Positions 22,092-35,404 of a stretch of 64,000 bases of DNA are shown here, in pieces. The notes beneath the pieces are model-generated. The model was given only the letters and a program-made list of their open reading frames with translations. It did not search any database and was not told where the DNA came from. The stretch is from assembly GCA_037176845.1 (NCBI GenBank), contig JAYKXP010000026.1, forward strand, positions 186,001 through 250,000. The letters run 5' to 3'. Made by a program: the position numbers and the translations under genes. How positions within the stretch are numbered: position 1 is the stretch's first letter; the number at the start of each line of letters is the position of its first letter. The stretch comes from Paramarasmius palmivorus (lineage: Eukaryota; Basidiomycota; Agaricomycetes; Agaricales; Marasmiaceae).

Positions 22092-25000
22092 ATGTCTCAA
22101 CAAAACCCCGAAGCTCAAGCTTTCATCCAACGAGTCCTGTCCCTACCCGGAGAACCTGGGATCTCTTTGGACAACGCCCTTCAACCATCTCTCGATGACG
22201 AAGCAGAACTACGCAAGTTCTTTGCAACAGACAAAGGCAATCCGCGTCTGAAGGACATCCATGTCGGTCTAGTGGATGTTTTTGATATGCCGCCTACTCT
22301 CAGGACAATCCATGCGCGTCTCGTCAAAGACGAAAAAGATCTTACGGCTAAACACGTCATGCCACTGTCTGAGAGCGATAGGAAGAAGGATGGTGAACTC
22401 GCCATGGTATCTGATTTGGAGGATTTCAAGAAGAACTGGAGCGTCTTCACCGAAGGATCTCTTTCTCAGCTTTTCGATTGGAACAACGTCGTAGCTGCCG
22501 GCGGGTCGGTGCTGGCGTGTGTGATGCCATTACCCGAAGCCGCGAAGGTCTCCAAGCGAGCGATGAGGAAGTACTATCATTCTGCGGCATATCCGACATC
22601 GGATGTGGACTTGTTTTTGTGGGGAATGACACCAGAAGAGGTGAGTGGAATTTGGTTGAATCTAGACACTGTACTGATCTCGATCTACAGGCAGAGGTGA
22701 AGATCACAAAGATTTACGAGGCTGTAAGGGACTCCGTACCTTGGGATGTGACTTGTGTCCGTACAAAGCATACAGTATCCATTCACTGTGAGTCGACATA
22801 GTCTGCACCCTAATGATACACTGACAAGGAAGTCTTTAGCCCAATACCCTTATCGTTCCGTGCAAATCGTTCTACGTCTCTACACATCTCCTGCTGAGAT
22901 TCTCGCCGGTTTTGATATTGACTCTGCATGCTGTGCATACGATGGCAATCGCGTCTGGGCCAATCCTCGTGCTATAACCGCAATGATGAGACAGTGCAAC
23001 ACAGTTGACATGACGCGTCGATCTCCCTCTTATGAAGTGCGGCTTGCAAAGTATTCCTCCCGTGCATTTGAGGTGTATGTACCAACTCTATCGAGGGAAG
23101 ACGTAGACCCTACGGTAAGCGAATTGATCGCGTATAAAACCGCACAGGAGGCTTATCAGTCTGTAGATTTATGAACGATCCATTGCCCGTGTTGAAGGCC
23201 TTGCGCGTCTTTTGGTTTTTGAGAAGCTGAGAGATGCGGATAGCAGATATCAGTTCTTAGAAGCGCGTCGTACGCTACGAGGTCGCCCCAACGCCTTAAC
23301 GCAAAACCAGAGGCGAAAGAGGAAATATAAGGGCGATCTGAAAGCCGATACCTCCATTGGCGGTCTGGAGATGAATGACTACGACGTGGTGTCATTGCAT
23401 ATTCCTTATGGTCCAGGATGGGATGCGAGGAGGATTGAGAAATTGGTTTATTCGACAGATCTTGGAATGAATTGTGGGTGGAGTAGATTGCTCTTGCAAA
23501 GGTGGCCACTCATAAGTGCCTGACAGCTCCATTCAATCCGAAGAATAAGAACAGAAGGCTTCATCGGCACGCAGCGTTTTTCGGCACAGGTCCCGAATGC
23601 CTTATAGATTGTTGTGAGGTGAGCCCTAGCAAGGGTCTTGGCTTCGACACGGAAATGCTGATCGTATGTTTAGTACTGCCCGGATCCTATCGACGATGAT
23701 GAAAGGAAACTACAGAAAGAAGAAGATGAACAGTATGTTCGTGGTCGAATCTCGTAAGTTTTTACCTATTTTTGCTCTTCTGTTGGTTAGTTGACTTCTC
23801 CTAGGTTCATCGAAGAAAATCCGGGACGCCAAAGCATTTCAGGCAGTTTCAATCCCATCGACGTTGGCGAATGGAGCGAACACGTCTACATCGGCCCAAC
23901 CGAGAAATTCTTTGCCGCTATCGTAGCTGGTGATAGTGCAGCCGTGACCAAGATGACCGAGGCAGGTATCGACGTTACCAAACGTGACCACGTCGGTCGA
24001 ATGCCCTTGCACGTTGCGGTTATGGCCAAGCAGGGAGAAATCGCGTGTTATTTGATCGACAATGGTGCGAGGATTACTTCAAGGCTAGCGGATGGGAGAA
24101 CTGCTTTGCATCTGGCAGCCAAGCTGGATATGGTGGATGTGGTGAAGAAGTTGTTGGAGAGGAGTAAAATTAATGAAGAACTATTGAAGAAGGATGGTGG
24201 TAGCGATGAAGATGGAGACGTGAAGATGAAGGATCAGGCGTCAGAACGCCCTTCATCGGAGGATGATTGGAGCTCGGACAGTAACGGTGTTATATCTATG
24301 GATGAGGATGATACTGGTGATGGCGACGATGAAGATGAAGGGGACGAAGGGAGCGACGATGTTGATGATGACGACGACGACGAAGAAAATAGTCCAAAGA
24401 AGAAGACCGAAGAACCTGCTCAGACACCAGCTGAATCCGGTGCTTTGCCGGAAGACGAGGACGACGAGCCTGATGTCTTTGATATCAATGCGCCAGACTG
24501 GGACTTCGCGTTCACTCCCCTCGCCTATGCCATTATTTTCGCCTCTATGCCTACCATTGAAGTCCTCATTGAAGCGGGCTCTGATGTCACTCTTGCTACT
24601 CAGGCCAAGTACGGCAATGCACCTGCATTGCACCCTCTCACCTTGACAATGTACCGTGACGATGAGGAAGAGGCATCAAAGGTCGCCGAGAGGTTGATAT
24701 TAGCGGGGGCGAATTCCTCTACTGCAGATGATAGCCTGCGAACCATCTTCATGAAGATGATTGATGCGAACAAGGCAAAAATTATTTTGACATTGCTCCG
24801 CGTTGATCCTAAGGCACTCGCTGTCATCAACTTCCCGTCCATCGATTCTCGTTATTGGAATGCTCAGGCTAGGTTCCCGCTGGTCGCATCTATCCAGAAC
24901 ACTGGATACCCGGCATTAGCTGCTTTGATTGCATGTGGTGCAAAACTCGTCTTCGAGGAGAGGGATGTTTCTGAAGCACTCAGCCGAAAGTAAGTTGTTC

Positions 25001-28000
25001 TAACATCACGCAGTACTGGTAAACTAAATCTCTGTAGATCCCAAAAGAACGACTACTATGGGCAGCCTGAAAATAGCCTTGACATGGCCGTTTCCCCCGT
25101 CGAAGTAGGAATCGCATGTTACGACGATGTTGTTCAGCTCTTGATTTGTCTGGGCGCCGATGTCGACCTCGCTACCAAAGAAGCCAGGGCTCGTTATGCC
25201 AGCGATAGAGACAAGAGGAGTTTGCTGGATTGGGTCCGCTTTGGGATCAAGCATGCTCGCACCGAGTTGAAGAAACTCAACAAGGAGAAAAGTGCGACGA
25301 ATTTCCAAGGTACTAGCGGCGAGTCTGGTGTGAAAGAATACTATGCCAAGTATCTCGATCTTTTGGACAGCCGACACAGTTACTCCAACAAGCTGAATGA
25401 AGAGCGCGAAGAGGAACAGCGCCGGCAGTGGACCCAACTGCAAGAGTATTTATCGGATGTCGAGCGGCTTTTGGTTTCTCGTGGAGCAAAGACTTTCTTA
25501 CAACTTTCTGGAAAAGAGGATCGGACAGCCAATATAGCCGATGAGGATGATCAGGCACCGGAGAATGCTCAGAGCACTCAGAGCGAGGAATTGACTTGGA
25601 AATACAGGTATCTCCGTGAACGACGTTATGGAACTGGGAATTTGGTGCCGTCGCACTTGTGGAAAGCTTATGACGAACTCTTCGAAGCTTGCAGGAACGG
25701 TGACAATGCCACAATACAACGACTGTGTTTGCCAGCCGAAGACACCCAGACCGAGCAGTCGCCTTTACAGATCACTGTCCAGCTCTCCCATCCTACAAAT
25801 GAGTATACAGAAACAGGTAACATTCTCGAATCCTCTCTCGCTTTTGTCAGCTAGATGAACTGATAACAACTTTACGAAGGGCTCACCCCGTTGGCTATGG
25901 CTATCCTACATCGTCATTGGAACACCGCCCGACTGGTGTTCACAATCTCTGCTGCTCAGTATGATCCCGAAGAGAAGGACCAAAAGTTCACTATCAACCT
26001 TGGTATGTTCCTGTCATGTTCCTGGCATGATTCACAATGTCTAAATACAACCATCAATTCATAGAGGGCTTCCACGAGGATGAAGATTCTGACGATGATG
26101 GATCTATGAATTCAGATGATTCCGATGAAACGATCGACAGAGCACCTGTAAACTTTGTAGATGTCGCGAACCGACCATCGAAAGTCTCCTGCAAGGTTCC
26201 ACCCTCAAAAATGCTGCACGAAACTATGGTACGCTGGGAAGAGAAGGACAAAGATTACAAGGTCGGGTCCGCGAGCAATTTCCTTCAAGCAGCAGTCGTT
26301 CGAAAGGATCTTGCTGGGTTTTCGCATGTCCTTGACATGTATAAACTTTCAGAACCTCCGATCGAGTTGAAGCGCAATGATCTAGACTCTATACTGGGCT
26401 GGGTTATTAATAGCGACGTCCCGAAACTGCTTGATGAATTCATACGCAGGACGGGCCATGGCATTATGGTGAGATCACCTGGAGTGGATGAGGCGAACGA
26501 GGATGAGGAAGTGCATGCGGTCAACGACAAGAATCGGGTGTATTTAGGGTTAAACGTGCATGGGAAGAAGAGGAAGGACCTGGCGAATAAGAACGACCCG
26601 AACGCGAGCGATAACGTCGGGGATAACGCTGAACCGCTCGTTTGGCATGCAGCCAGGGTTGGAGCCTCGGCCATCCTGGATTACCTTAGCGGTGACGAAC
26701 CATTCGAGGCATACAAGCACTACGCGATGTGCAGCAGCAACGAACGGGCCATTTCGCTGAGACGTACTGCCGATTTGAAGAGCGTACTGCCAGAGTGGTT
26801 GGGTTGGAACATCGGTGTGTTGGGAGAATCGCCTCTCACTGCCGCTGTATTGGGCTGCAAATTGTCGATTGTTAAGCAGTTATTCGGCAAAAACCCACGT
26901 CTGATGTCATCTGCCTTGAAAGAGAAGTGAGTACTATTCAAATTTTCAACCTCTATTATTCACGTTGCTTTTTGCAGCATCAAGTTCATTGGTTATAATA
27001 CACTCATGGTCGCTATCGAGAAAGGTTGTTCAACGCAGATGATCGATTACCTGCTCGCGAATGGACAATCCCCATTGCAAACTGATTCATTCCGAGGGTA
27101 CGATTCACGAATGTTCCTGTACGAAGCAGAATACTGACTACTCTGAATAGATTCAACATTTATCATATTCTTGCTGGCGGCGATGCAAAACTCTTTGATC
27201 ATCTTCTTAAGAAGCTTTCGCGGGAGACCAGTGAGCACCTACTGGCGCAGCAATCCAAACATCACTTTGAGACGGTAAGCAATCTTTGTGCCCTTGTACC
27301 TTGTCTATTCTAAGCCTTTAGTAGCCTCTACACATGGCCGTCAGCTCCAAACGCATAGACATCGTAGAACTCATTCTCAACTTTACGAAATCGGGTCTTC
27401 TTATGCGAAATGTTGTTGGTTCCATTCCCCTCCATATCGCTGTCTCGAACGGAGCTCCGGATATCACAAAGCTACTTCTAAGTGCTTCGCCGAAAGAGGC
27501 ATTGCACGCGGAGAATGGAGTAGGCGACACACCGCTCGAGATTGCTACCTTGCAAGAGTTGCAAAATCGTGTCCTAGATCGGCACTCGTGGTCCTGTCCG
27601 ACATTAGGGAATTATTTCCACTCTGGTGTCAGTGTGCGTCGGTACGACGCAGAGAAGCTTGAGGCGGTGATACCCGAACTGAGATGGATGATTGGAGTGT
27701 TGCAAGAAGCCGGGAAGTTGTCGCAAGGCTCAAAGGTTAACGATGAGTTGTTGGCATTTGTGGAGCACTTGGAGAGTCGACTTGTCACCGCAAAGGCCGA
27801 AACCGCAGCCAAGAAGAAAAGGGAAGAGGAAAAAAAGACGAGAGAGGAGAAGGAGAAGGCCGAGCGCGAGGCAAAAATCAGACCAGAAGACCGATATCAT
27901 ATGTCACGCACTTACGACGGCGGCGATAGCAAGAAAACATTCAAGTATACCATGGACGCGGTCAAGGCCAATCCGGCTGGTCGTAATTTGGTTCATATAG

Positions 28001-28173
28001 TTGATGTGCAAAAGTCGGTGAGCGGGGATTTGGCCAAAGTTCAGCGGAGGACATCAAACAAGGGGGAGGTCTACGACGATGAGGGCTTGGCGCCAGAGGA
28101 AGATCCTGACAAGAAATTGCGTGGAAAGAGTATGGTTTTCCGCCATTTATCGATCAACTATGAAGACTTCTAG
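22092..28173 (+). CDS. Large ankyrin-repeat protein with nucleotidyltransferase-like N-terminal module
   Basis: Thirteen exons (22092-22640, 22691-22787, 22840-23114, 23167-23473, 23527-23618, 23674-23753, 23805-24989, 25038-25816, 25880-26002, 26065-26926, 26978-27097, 27151-27274, 27325-28173) sum to 5,442 nt, or 1,813 residues. Residues ~135-250 hold AAGGSVLA, then YPTSDVDLFLWG and LAGFDIDSACCAYDG. That is a GGS followed by a DxD pair and later acidic residues, the pattern of nucleotidyltransferase folds. Ankyrin repeats follow: VGRMPLHVAVMAKQG, DGRTALHLAAKLDMV, and later ones to VGDTPLEIAT. An acidic linker (Asp/Glu runs near 24300-24400) and a Lys/Glu-rich coiled segment near 27800 separate blocks. 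No helicase, kinase or membrane segment is seen. Function is unknown; enzymatic activity is inferred from motif shape only. Confidence 0.8.
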
Positions 28174-29888
28174 ATGTAGCATTATTCTAACTCGTTGAAA
28201 TCATAAGTATTGTCCACATTTGCTCCAAGAACAGGTCTCTCTCTCCTTAGAGAAGCCGGTACCATATTCTATCAGTATTAGGGTATAACGTATTAGGTAT
28301 AACGCTTCCGGGGTCGATTTTCCAATTTCCATCGCGATTCGACCATTCCTCCATGTCCTTGCCAGCAAGTTTTCTCTCGAGTCTCGCAAAGCAATACAGG
28401 ACGGTATCCGCAGGGTGCACTGAATCTTCGGAGCAGGCAATAGGCTCTCTGGCCGACAGGATGGGCCCAACCAACACTCAGGCAGAGAACAAAAGAACCC
28501 AGAGACATCAGAGGGAGCAAAGGAAGGAATTGGAGAGTCTCAGATATACCAGTACACGCGGCATATACCTTGTTGTAAATTCTACTTCGATACTGCTAGA
28601 TGAATGCCTTACCAAGCGCCTCGGCACTAGGATCCAACAAATTGGAGGTGTAAGTGGTCTTCTGGGTATGGGTGGTGCCTCTCAAAGCATAGTACTAACG
28701 TAGAATCTGCACAGCAACTCAAGGAACAGTAAGTATCATGACTTGACAACACATTTCATTTGTGGTGTCGGTGCTTCAAAGACGCTCGAGGAAAAGAGCC
28801 AAACGCACATTGGCCAAGGAACAAACGGAAATCCAATAGCTGGGTTCGTCTTCCGGTTTTCTCGACGTTCGCAGTACCTAATTATCGTTCTGTATCAATG
28901 TAGACCCGGTCGAGACGCGTCAATGTCTCAAGATCTTATCGTACAAGCACGATCTCGACCAGGCGTCAAGGTATGGGACTTCAAGAAGCTTCCCGCGTTC
29001 TGGCTCGCTGCCTACAGCTACCAGAATTGTTCTGCATGCGAACCAATGATCAGATTGAAAGAAGTCCACTTTCGAACACTTCCAATGCTCGAGGCGCCCC
29101 CAGTCTTGCATCTGGTCATTCGCCTACAACCTGCCCCGCAGGCCCTGTGTCGAACTATGTTCCGCCAAATTATATTGTTCACATGCCTCCTTATTATACT
29201 ACGAGTAGTGCTTCGGCTTGATTGTTCGTGTTCTGAGTCTTCGCTGCTCGAAATTACGGGTGTAGTCGATTATGGGCTGATGTCAATTGATAACGGGTGG
29301 GTGTAGGTGACGGTACGAGGGCTTTGGCAAGGAATAGAGACGACGCGTCTCATGATCGGGAATTGTATGGTACACTCGAAACAAACATGGAATGGTTCGA
29401 TTTCACGTCCAGAAAGCCTGAGAAACTTAAAAGTTGACGATGTTCCCTGGAGTGCAACAAATCGCACTAAACACTGCTCGTTCTACTGTATAGAGACAAT
29501 ATCAGAAAACGAATAGCCCACTGTAACTTGTTATACTCACAGGCAAGCACACCCAATCCACAGAGATCCACAGGTGAACGAAAGTGGTGGCATTGAAACG
29601 GGCGCTGACGGAACAGGATTCTACAAGCTTAAGTCTTTTGCCTGCCGGGTTCAGGCTCACGTGGCCTGGCGCTCATTGTATCCCCAAATGGAAATACCTC
29701 TCGTCTTTCCATTGTCCTCACTCGGGAGGCCACCATCATTTTCGTTTCTCCTTTTGCCAACTCCTTCAGCATATATAATACAAAGAATCTATGGCAAGCA
29801 TTACAGAAAGCGAAATATCCCCCATATACCTTCATCTCCAACCAGTATCCCAATTCGTACCTCAGTGACCCCAAACCACTCAAACAAT
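28174..29888. other. Region with a doubtful small gene (possibly 28353-29221, plus strand)
   Basis: Plus-strand fragments could be exons: a basic segment NKRTQRHQREQRKELESLR (28460-28540), a following piece ECLTKRLGTRIQQIGG, and a Pro/Ser-rich end TSNARGAPSLASGHSPT finishing at the stop 29221. I could not connect them without stops. The minus strand also has an open stretch ending at 28247 (RKLAGKDMEEWSNRDGNWK). From 29230 to 29888 only promoter sequence is seen, with a TATA-like tatataata at 29772. Confidence 0.3.
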
Positions 29889-31921
29889 ATGTCTAATCTC
29901 GAAGGTGCTCCACGATTGGCTGGAGTCGGAAGGCGTATAGGAAACAAGTTCGTGGGTCCAATCGATCCTTGTAGCTTCTTGGACCTCTTTTTACCGCAGG
30001 GCCCTGATGAGCAGCCGGCTTTCCAGAACGAGGAGTTTTACACTGTAGGACACGGTGACGGCGTGCAGGGTGAGGCTGACATGTACGGGCCCATGGTGCG
30101 TGTTTCTTTTCATTTGCTATTCAAATTAGTCTGAAATAGTTGTTAAGATCAAGGTCCTAGAGAAATACTGCCCTAATCTCACACTTATTCACACCTCAAA
30201 GGATGCCTGCAAGAAACCCCAGCCAGACCTTATCGAACCAGGTGTTTGCGCTTACCCCAAGAAAGCTGGCATCCAGCGCAATGATATCAGTCGCACCGAA
30301 TTGTCTATGCAATTCAAATGGACGAAAATTGACGATGCTTTCAATGATCAAGCCGTTTTCGAGGATAGCGCAAGGCGATCTCAAGTCACGCGACTCGAAT
30401 TGGCGACTTATGTCGGCGCGCAGCTCATGAGTCAATTCCGCACACATGCCTTTTCGATCTATATAGACCGCGATGAAGCTAGACTCATTCGATGGGACAG
30501 AGAAGGAGTTATCGTCACCCGGAGATTCTGCTATTACAAGAAGCCCTTCTTGGTCGAATTCCTCTGGCGCTATAACCATGCCTCAGCCGAAACTCGTGGC
30601 CATGACCCGTCTGTTGTCGAAGTGATTGATACAGTACGCGCCCAGGAGGTTCGTAATGCCCTCGAGATGGATGCTATCGACAGGGTGTGGCAGTTTGAGA
30701 TCACCGATGATCATGGCAACAAGCATGTCTTTCTGGGTGGTAAACGAGTACACTCAAGTGCTGCATATCCTCTGGGCCAATGCACTCGTGGTCTAGTTGT
30801 CCTCAACAGTCGGGGGAAACGCTGCTATCTCAAGGAGGTTTGGAGACCTCTGGATCATGATGCTTATCAAAGAGAAGGAGATATTTATGCAAAGCTGAAA
30901 GCGGCCGGCGTGTCCCATATTCCCGATGTTGTGGCAAGTGGTGACGCTGTAGGTCATTGGCAGACAACACAAACACATCGTTTTCTTTTGAACGTGCCAG
31001 TGGGATGTTCAGGCTGTCGTGACGTGCAGTTACATATTCACCAACACTACTTCATCGTTTTCGGTCAAGTCGGGACACCTATCAACAAGTTCAAGAATAA
31101 TTTTGAATTGCTACACGCCATTACTGATGTAATCCAAGGTAAGGATCTCGTCTGATACAGCGGAAACGTCGCTGACTTGATTCTCTAGCACACAAAGAAG
31201 CTTACGAGAAGGCCAGGATCTTACATCGAGACATTAGTCCCGGAAATATGATCGTTACCGACGGAGGGGAAGGACTGTTGATTGATTGGGAACTCAGCAG
31301 GCCTCTTGATGGCGGGAAAGGTAAGGAGTTTCGACGCGTGGTGTGTATTGTCATGTTGATTGAACATTATATATACTTATGATATGCACGTAGGGCACCT
31401 GGGAGTTCATCTCTGCCGATGTCCTCCTGCGGCAATCTCGCGAGGCAAACCAATGCCTTGCTGATGACTTGGAATCATTCTACCACGTTCTCTGCTGGCT
31501 CACTCTCACGCGTGGCCAGCACGGTCTCACAGCGAAGGAAGTCGAGGCCCAGATTACTCGCTCTTACCACTTTCGAAACGGGGCTACGGAGCACAAAGCA
31601 ACGGGTGGCACCTACAAGATGATCGACTTTGTTTCACTACGCTACATGCAGACGCAGGCAAAACTTCCTCTGGGTCCGTTGGCAACACTCATCTATGATC
31701 TTGAGAACGTTTTTCGTTTTCGCTATATCGTTTACGCGACACCAGAAACTTTCCCGGAAGCTGAAGACCTTACGACTGTGACGAAGAACTTGGGGAAACT
31801 TGAAAGCTCGGATTGGTTCTTGGGAAAGTTTCGACTTGCGCTGCGGGAGAAAGACCTGCTTGTACAACAAGGAAGAGAAAACGGGCGTAATCGCAGGTAC
31901 CCAAGAGAGGCCAGTGGTTAG
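29889..31921 (+). CDS. FunK1-type fungal protein kinase
   Basis: Four exons (29889-30095, 30148-31138, 31189-31340, 31394-31921) encode 625 residues. The N-terminal ~250 residues are the typical FunK1 leader. The kinase core shows LKEVWRP (Lys of the N-lobe), then the catalytic loop ILHRDISPGNM, the DFG-equivalent LLIDWELS, and GTWEFISADVL as activation/P+1 segment, followed by LADDLESFYHVLCW. FunK1 is a large, lineage-expanded family of Agaricomycete serine/threonine kinases related to aminoglycoside-phosphotransferase-like folds; individual substrates are unknown. HRD and D-W-E residues are intact, so the enzyme could be active. Confidence 0.88.
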
Positions 31922-32095
31922 CTCATAGGAAGCATGGTCTGCATCTGAGTGGTAGTGAAGAGTATCTAGTAAAACCCACGAGGCCTCAAGTTCATTTCGT
32001 CTATTCTGCTACGTAGTATATCGATAGTTTACGTCGCCGAAAGGCTCGTTACAATGACATGGATAGTTAACATGCCCACAACTCAATATCCGACT

Positions 32096-34284
32096 TCAAA
32101 GAGCAGGGTTGGGAGGCTCTGGGAATGTCCGATTGAACTCTTCATACTTGGGGCAAAGCTCCTTCCAAGCATCTATAGGTACGCGTCAGGTTAGGCACAT
32201 CCTATGCACCACGTAATCTTACCTGGTATAGGATCCGTAAGGATTGTGCCCTCTGGGTCTTCAGCGAAGACGACTGCAAGCCCACTCATGAAACTATTAG
32301 TATTGAGGGTGACCGAATAATGTGGGGTACTCACTCCTCAAGATGAAAGTCCTTATGGCTATCCATATATCAGCTCAGGATCACTGTCGCAAGTGCGAGA
32401 TATGAATCATACCAATGAACGAACCATGGCCCCGAATTATCCGTTCTGAAACGAATGACAGTCAAGTTTCCCGGATTTACGGCAGTCACATCCCTGCGAA
32501 CCTGACGTACACAATCGACACCACTACCACAAAATAAACGCCAAACATCAAGACGTACAGGGTTCTGAAAGTTGTACGTATCGCTATCTGCACTCTTGAC
32601 CACACTGAACGCATGCTTTTGGTACATCAGCATCAGCTGTCGGAAATTGGAAGTACTCACCCCATGCAAGTGAAACGGATGAGGCCCACTCGGCGCGTTT
32701 CCACCAAAATAGTAAACCTCGATGGTCTTGTTCCTCGGTAAGGTATATACCAACCCCTTTGGCAACAACTCGTGCGCGCTTTTCGCACCACTCAACACCT
32801 GAGTCAGTACAGGAACCACGGGGGGTGCCCATTGTACACCATTCATGTAAAAATGCGCAGGAAGTTCAAAGCCCATGGTGATAGTGATGACATGGTCTGC
32901 ACCTCCAGGACGAGGTACACCTGGTGCGGCGGGATTGTGGAGAGCATGTAGGTCGGCCTCGCGGAGGATCTCCGTCTTCAAGGTTGCACTGGAAGAGGTC
33001 GGTTCGCGGCGTGGTGCACCCGTGTATCGGAGGATTGCTGAATTGATACCATCCTTGTAACCTATGGGTCCTGAATCGGGTGAAGACCGTATCCAGTAGT
33101 TACCCGGACGTTGGTTTGCATGGAGGATAAAAGAATACCGCTGCCCTGCAAGGAGAGGAATCGTGGTTACCGTGTGGGGCTCGGTGTATTGCCCATCGGC
33201 TTCGATGATGGTGAGGTTGTGGTTGTCAATCGAGAAGATGTGAGAGGATTCGCAGGACATGGAGATTAGGCGAAAGCGGTAGCGTTTGTGAGGGTGTACT
33301 TGGATGATTGCGAGAGATGCTGTGGGCTGATATGAAAAGGCTCTTAGTGTGCAGCTAGGTGCAAAACTGATCGGCGTACGCACGTTTTCGGGATAACGAC
33401 CTTTCCCATTGATCAGGGTTGCGTTCTGGAAGACTGGTAAAAGAGTAGCTTGGAGTTGACGAGCGGTTGGATGGTACCTTGTCATGTCCGTTGAGTGTAC
33501 AGTCTCGATTAGACGATAAATACCCACCAGTCAGAGATGGTTATGATGGTCGATTCTAAAACAAGCTGTAAGCACGCTGTAGTTTTCGTCTGAAGGTAGC
33601 CTCATACCGTCATCGATATCATACCAATGCCTATACGGGTCCTTTGGGTCATACACAACCAAAGGCCCCTTCAGCCCATCACAATACTGCACCGAGATGT
33701 GTGAATGGTACCAATACGTCCCCGCGTCCGGTACGCGAAAATCGTAGAGGAAGGACTCGCCAGGTATGATGGGACATTGTGTTACTTGTGCCACTCCATC
33801 GGCGAAATTGGTCTGACGTTGCAAAATGCCGTGCCAGTGCTGTACACGAAATTCGTCGTCAGTGTATTGAGAGAGGCTGGGAAGAGGAGGAGGCCTTACA
33901 ATACTCGTCGCCCGAACCATAGTCTTGTCTGTCAAGTGGTCGATAACATTAATCTTGAGTCTGTCTCCCTACAAAAGCTGGGGTCAAAAGGACAACGACA
34001 ACGACTATGCGTAAAGCATACCTTTTTCGCCTTGATTAAAGGTCCTGGAAACCCCACAGATTCTTTCGTTTTGCCTGCAAGGACGGCACTGGATTTCAAA
34101 TCTATATTAGTGCCAATCTTGGAGTGAATTTGAAGGCATTGAGGTAAACGCACGCGCGAGACCAACCATCCGGAGCAATATTTCTGTTGGCAATATGCAG
34201 GTTGCCTTCCTTGTGAATGACTTCCAACGCCAGTCCACAGCGAAATGCGAGGAAAAGCAGAAAGAGGATGTCAGCGAGCAGCAT
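32096..34284 (-). CDS. Laccase (multicopper oxidase), secreted
   Basis: Ten exons from 34284 down to 32096 sum to 1,710 nt, or 569 residues. A signal peptide ([20 protein letters not shown]) leads three cupredoxin domains. All four copper-binding blocks are present: HWHG, WYHSH, HPFHLHG (split by intron 32660-32616) and HCHKDFHLEDGL. The enzyme would oxidise phenols or related substrates by one electron and reduce O2 to water at the T2/T3 cluster. The last block has K-D-F where many laccases have I-D-W, and the axial residue region is shifted slightly, so substrate range may differ. It could act in lignin or pigment chemistry; this is inferred from the family. Confidence 0.9.
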
Positions 34285-35110
34285 ATGCTTGAGAAGGGTG
34301 AGGAAGGGAAGCTGGTGTCCGGAGAGACATTTAAGGAGGACCGATTTCGACGGTTAGCTGACAGCCTAGGTTGTTCGGTAGTTTGAATGGCATTCTAGCG
34401 TATTCATGTAATGGGGAGCAGATGGATGAGTTTCGTACGACAGCGACCGAACCGACGAAGAGTCAACTGTGAGGTAATTTTCAATCAGTTTACGATGGGT
34501 GCTTGCAGAACCGCGAATGTCGTAGCATTTCTATCGTGTTTGGGTACGGCAATTGTCCAAAATTTGTGCTGACGGTACCACCATGAATTCAGGAAAATGA
34601 CACTGGTCAATTAGAATCTGACATGATATACTAATGAAGAAGACGAACAACACACCTGAATCCCAACGACTCCTTTACGCAGATTCTGGCAGATTGGGCA
34701 CCTGCATGTGCAGATATCGGAGCTAGAGAAGAATCGGCTCAGGACCATACTATCTAGTGACCTGGTGCCAGTCTTTGACGAATCTAAAGAGGGTACCTAC
34801 TACCAGAGCGACTTGATTCCCGCTACGATAAGTAGTGGGTTATGGGGTCAAAACTTTCGTCTGTTCATTAGTAATCATTAGTCATGCATTTAGTAAGCCT
34901 TATTCAGCGCAGCTCTTTGCCAATTTCCGAGTTCCCTTGAACGTCCACCATCGGTTCTCACCTTCCCCAAGATCTTTTTGTCCTTTTGGTCGCTGCTCTT
35001 TACAATTCTTATGTATAGCACCATGCACCCCAAAATTTCACCGCAATACGCTTGCAAACGCTATCCCTCTCGCGGTCCCGACTCGCACATATTCTCGCCA
35101 GGGGAGGCTC

Positions 35111-35125
35111 GATGCGTCGTGAGCT
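35111..35125 (+). repeat. Left terminal inverted repeat
   Basis: gatgcgtcgtgagct, perfect inverse of 35581-35595. Confidence 0.7.
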
Positions 35126-35311
35126 CGTGACTCGAACTCGCCGAGATCAGTTATCTCACCGGCCGCAGGCCGTGTGATGTCATCACCATCAAGCAGAAAT
35201 TTGGCTGAGTACAAGACTACGACGACCGCGCAGCGGTCCCACTGCGCGAAGCGCCCCCTAGCTCCCCTACGCTGAGCGCAGCGAAGCGTCAGTTAGGGGT
35301 TCGGGGTTAGA

Positions 35312-35404
35312 GGGGGGGGGGGTGCAGGGGGGGGAACGCCCCCGCAAGAAAGGTTAGGGGATTGAAGATATTTATAAGGGGGGGTGCGGGGGGGAACGCC
35401 CCGC
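35312..35404. repeat. Two direct copies of a G-run/aacgcccc unit
   Basis: A G-run, tgcaggggggggaacgccccc-type core at 35312-35345 is repeated as a shorter variant at 35378-35404. Both combine G-tracts with a short C-tract, able to form hairpins or G-quadruplexes. Confidence 0.6.

Noticed and set aside
35312..35322. Run of eleven Gs as evidence of assembly error
   Set aside because: A similar G-run unit recurs at 35378, so the run is part of a repeat and not by itself proof of an error.
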